A stretch of 64,000 nucleotides of DNA from Rhizobium sp. R634 (lineage in GTDB: Bacteria > Pseudomonadota > Alphaproteobacteria > Rhizobiales > Rhizobiaceae), in the NCBI RefSeq assembly GCF_002211305.1, contig NZ_LOKW01000001.1, positions 496,001-560,000 on the forward strand, written 5' to 3'. The notes under the pieces were generated by a model, which worked only from the letters and a program-made list of their open reading frames with translations, was not told the DNA's origin and did not search any database. The first letter of the stretch is position 1. The number at the start of each line of letters is the position of its first letter. A program made the position numbers and the translations under genes. This document shows positions 61,849 through 64,000 of the stretch, one piece after another.

Positions 61849-63036
61849 TTAGTCGTTCGCCGTCACCTTGACGCCGAGCACCGTGGGAATCGTGTTCGGC
61901 GCGCCCATGGCCGCTCCGACGATCATCGGGAAGGGCACCGGCTTTTCCGGCGCGGCGCTGATCGTCAGGCTCTTCGGGCCGTCGAGATAGGCGTTGACGG
62001 CGGCGGAGATCTGGTTCTGCAGTTCCGGCAGGTTGAGCTGGGCCAGCATGACGGGCACGAGGCCCTTCAGCGACTGCGCGAGTTCGTCGCCTGTCACGCC
62101 CTGCTGCGAACCCGCATAGTCGAGCGCCTTCTTGGTGATGGAAGCGTCGTCGAAGCGCAGTTCGGCGCTGTTGAACGTCAGCTGCTGCATCATGCCCATC
62201 ATGGCGAGGCCCATCGCCTGGTTTGCCTCTTCCTTGTTCGGGTTGGCTTCGGCCGTCTTCAACGCTTCCTGCAGCGTCTTGATGAAATCGAGCGTATAGC
62301 CGGAGATATCGACGGCGAGGTTCAGCCGGCCGACATTCTTGAAGTCGAAGGCATATTCGTCGACCGCGATCTTGCCGCTCTCGGCCTCCCAGCTGCCCTT
62401 CATCGTCACGGCGCCGTCGAGCGTCGTCAGTCCCAGCTTCTCGATCGCGTCTTTCGAAGCGGGATCCTCAACCTCGGACAGGTCGATCTTCAGACCGGTG
62501 ACATTGGCGTCGTAGGTGAAGCCGTTATTCTCGCGCCCGAGATCGGACTCGGTGCTTTCGATCGAGAGGACGTCCTTGCCCTTGATGTTGAGGGCGATCG
62601 GGCCGGTGCTGACGACCTCATAGAGCATCATGTCGTCGAGCGTCGCGCCCCCGGCATGGGCGGGGATGGTGAGGCCCTGGATCAGGATGTCCTTTGCGGA
62701 AAAATGGCCTTCCTCCTGCTTCATGTCGACGTCAGGGAAGGCGACCGATTTGGCGTAGTAACCGCCGCCGTCGGTCTCCTTTACGCCCTCGAAGGTGACG
62801 TCGCCGATATCGAGCTTGTCGCCGGGCAGGCTTGCAAATCCGACCTTGACGCCCGATGCCTTGACCGTGTCGCCGTCGACTTCGGCTTTTTCGAAGGTGA
62901 TGACCGTGCCGCCGGCGCTGGTGGCTGCATTGAACTTCTTCATCATGTCCTCGCCGTCCAGGGCGAAGGCCGGGCCGGCAAGCGTCAGGAATGCAGCGCT
63001 TGCCGTCATCAGCTGGAGATTGCGTATATGTTTCAT
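61849..63036 (-). CDS. Exported protein of unknown function
   Basis: 395 residues with a clear Sec signal peptide (KHIRNLQLMTASAAFLTLAGPAFA, cleavage near residue 25). The mature protein is rich in beta structure, with recurring segments such as VKASGVKVGFASLPGDKLDI, LTLDGAVTMKGSWEAESGKI and the helical EALKTAEANPNKEEANQAMG. The layout suggests a periplasmic lipid- or polymer-binding protein of AsmA/DUF945-like type, but no family was identified with confidence. AGGACC-type ribosome-binding sequence precedes ATG 63036. Confidence 0.75.
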   Translation of the reverse strand: MKHIRNLQLMTASAAFLTLAGPAFALDGEDMMKKFNAATSAGGTVITFEKAEVDGDTVKASGVKVGFASLPGDKLDIGDVTFEGVKETDGGGYYAKSVAFPDVDMKQEEGHFSAKDILIQGLTIPAHAGGATLDDMMLYEVVSTGPIALNIKGKDVLSIESTESDLGRENNGFTYDANVTGLKIDLSEVEDPASKDAIEKLGLTTLDGAVTMKGSWEAESGKIAVDEYAFDFKNVGRLNLAVDISGYTLDFIKTLQEALKTAEANPNKEEANQAMGLAMMGMMQQLTFNSAELRFDDASITKKALDYAGSQQGVTGDELAQSLKGLVPVMLAQLNLPELQNQISAAVNAYLDGPKSLTISAAPEKPVPFPMIVGAAMGAPNTIPTVLGVKVTAND

Positions 63037-63520
63037 CGAAAGGTCCTTTTGGAGAAATGGATGTGAGAAGCAGCTCTCTTTGCCCTTGGTCGAAGAGGCT
63101 GCGAGACGGCACGAACAAGGGCCGTGTGCTGCGGCATCATCCTGTTGGCGTGATTGCGGGACGACGGATTTTGAGAGCTGAAAGCTCAGGCAGAAGAACT
63201 ATCGTGCGGCCGCGGGGAGGGCGGCGTCTCATTCGTATATCTCCGCGAATCTTGCAACCTTTTGCATAAAGATTTCCAATTCGGAATCAATCGCCCTGCC
63301 GTCGTTTGGACCGCGCCCGGCTGGGCGGCCCGCCCTTACCCATCGATCTGGTTTAGGCGAAGTTAACGATTCTTCGCCTTTCGATTGAGAATGGAAGCAG
63401 ATGTGCGGGGATCCGGCCGGAAGAGCGGGACTTGTGATCGGCTCAATGACCACGAAACCGCCGCAGGCCCTGGCAATATTCTCCATCACGGGATGCGCCA
63501 TAGGAGGAGCAGGGGGATTT
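63037..63520. other. 484-bp divergent gap
   Basis: This separates the two oppositely transcribed exported proteins and carries both promoters. One small hairpin, GAGCT/AGCTC, lies around 63174-63188. Short frames here are shadows. The right part (63416-63520) is open in the frame of the next gene but has no start-like features until ATG 63521. Confidence 0.45.
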
Positions 63521-63931
63521 ATGCGTCTTTTCGGCTGTTTTATTTTCGGTTTCGCTTTGACGGGCGCCTCGGCGCATGCTCAGCAACTGACGGAGACCGT
63601 CGTCCTGTCGGTGTCGTCCTCCACCGTTAGGTGGGCCGACGTCTATAAAATCACCGGCCGCGCCGACGATCCGTATCTTCACCTGCGCGTCCTCGAGAAG
63701 AAGAAAGGCACCGACCCCTGGGTCTTCAAGGAACTGGCCCATCATCTCGTGGTCACGCCGCAGGCTCTGGAGGCTAGCCGGATCAAACGGAAGGCGAAGA
63801 CCTACGCCTACAAGGATGTCGAGTTTCTCGGGACGTATCGCCGATGGCTGAATGATCCGGCGATACGCGCCGAAACGCCTGTTTGCGATAAGACGATCCT
63901 CAGTTGCCTGAAGAATGCCGGTTCCGACTGA
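63521..63931 (+). CDS. Small exported protein, possibly DUF5086-like
   Basis: 136 residues from ATG 63521, chosen because AGGGGGA precedes it and the first 22 residues are a Sec signal (RLFGCFIFGFALTGASAHAQ). Mature sequence: TETVVLSVSSSTVRWADVYK, DDPYLHLRVLEKKKGTDPWV and LVVTPQALEASRIKRKAKTY, with two cysteines (CDKTILSC) near the C-terminus that could form a disulfide. It resembles small rhizobial DUF5086-type periplasmic proteins, a weak match from memory. Function unknown. Confidence 0.65.
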   Translation: MRLFGCFIFGFALTGASAHAQQLTETVVLSVSSSTVRWADVYKITGRADDPYLHLRVLEKKKGTDPWVFKELAHHLVVTPQALEASRIKRKAKTYAYKDVEFLGTYRRWLNDPAIRAETPVCDKTILSCLKNAGSD

Positions 63932-64000
63932 GGGGGAGATGATAGCGTTCGTCCATGCTGCTGGGATATGAGGGTGCAGCCCTGAAAAGGCGTGAAGCGG

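Overview
The window looks like part of a large extrachromosomal replicon of a fast-growing rhizobium (Rhizobium/Agrobacterium group, Alphaproteobacteria). Three things point there: a complete repABC plasmid replication/partition operon with its antisense RNA, a thuREFGKAB-like trehalose/maltose cluster, and high-GC coding sequence full of ABC and TRAP uptake systems. Species names are inference; no rRNA, tRNA, transposase or CRISPR array was seen.

Layout. 1-5035: tail of an operon with a SAF-domain oxidoreductase, an ABM-fold protein, a 3-hydroxyisobutyrate-dehydrogenase-family enzyme, a DctPQM TRAP transporter and a gluconokinase-like kinase, meeting a LysR gene tail to tail. 5939-7752: a gene-poor stretch, an O-methyltransferase and a 20-codon remnant of a truncated gene, possibly a rearrangement or insertion. 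7780-25178: a large divergent sugar-acid locus. One arm (minus) encodes a FadR-type regulator, a uronate-dehydrogenase-like enzyme, an SMP-30 lactonase, a DHDPS-family aldolase/dehydratase and a five-gene Opp/Dpp-type ABC transporter. The other arm (plus) encodes a second Opp-type transporter with a fused double ATPase and two enolase-superfamily sugar-acid dehydratases. Together they read as uptake of an oligosaccharide or sugar acid, oxidation to a lactone, hydrolysis, dehydration and cleavage.

25243-27118: FMN reductase, nitroreductase and an ArsR regulator. 27335-32764: a MASE1 sensor kinase with five tandem PAS domains, followed by two FixJ-type response regulators and a lone receiver. 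33017-34583: an NmrA-like protein, an orphan AbrB-type antitoxin and a gene fragment. 34799-38511: repABC with a candidate RepA operator, a well-formed ctRNA gene between repB and repC, and an AT-rich candidate origin inside repC. 38620-46128: the thu cluster with two LacI-type operators.

46181-51425: DUF4112 protein, chemoreceptor, vapB with a vapC stub, a small gene with an operator-like palindrome inside its promoter, and a DUF5666/DUF6502 pair. 51610-60246: a plasmid-borne partial flagellar set (flgE, flgK, flgL), a calcium-binding EF-hand repeat protein, a TetR regulator and a six-module DUF1217 protein. 60363-64000: higBA and three poorly characterised genes, two of them exported.

A recurring theme is decay of toxin-antitoxin loci: all three seen here carry a lesion or lack a partner. 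A second theme is a stable hairpin between solute-binding-protein and permease genes in three different transport operons.
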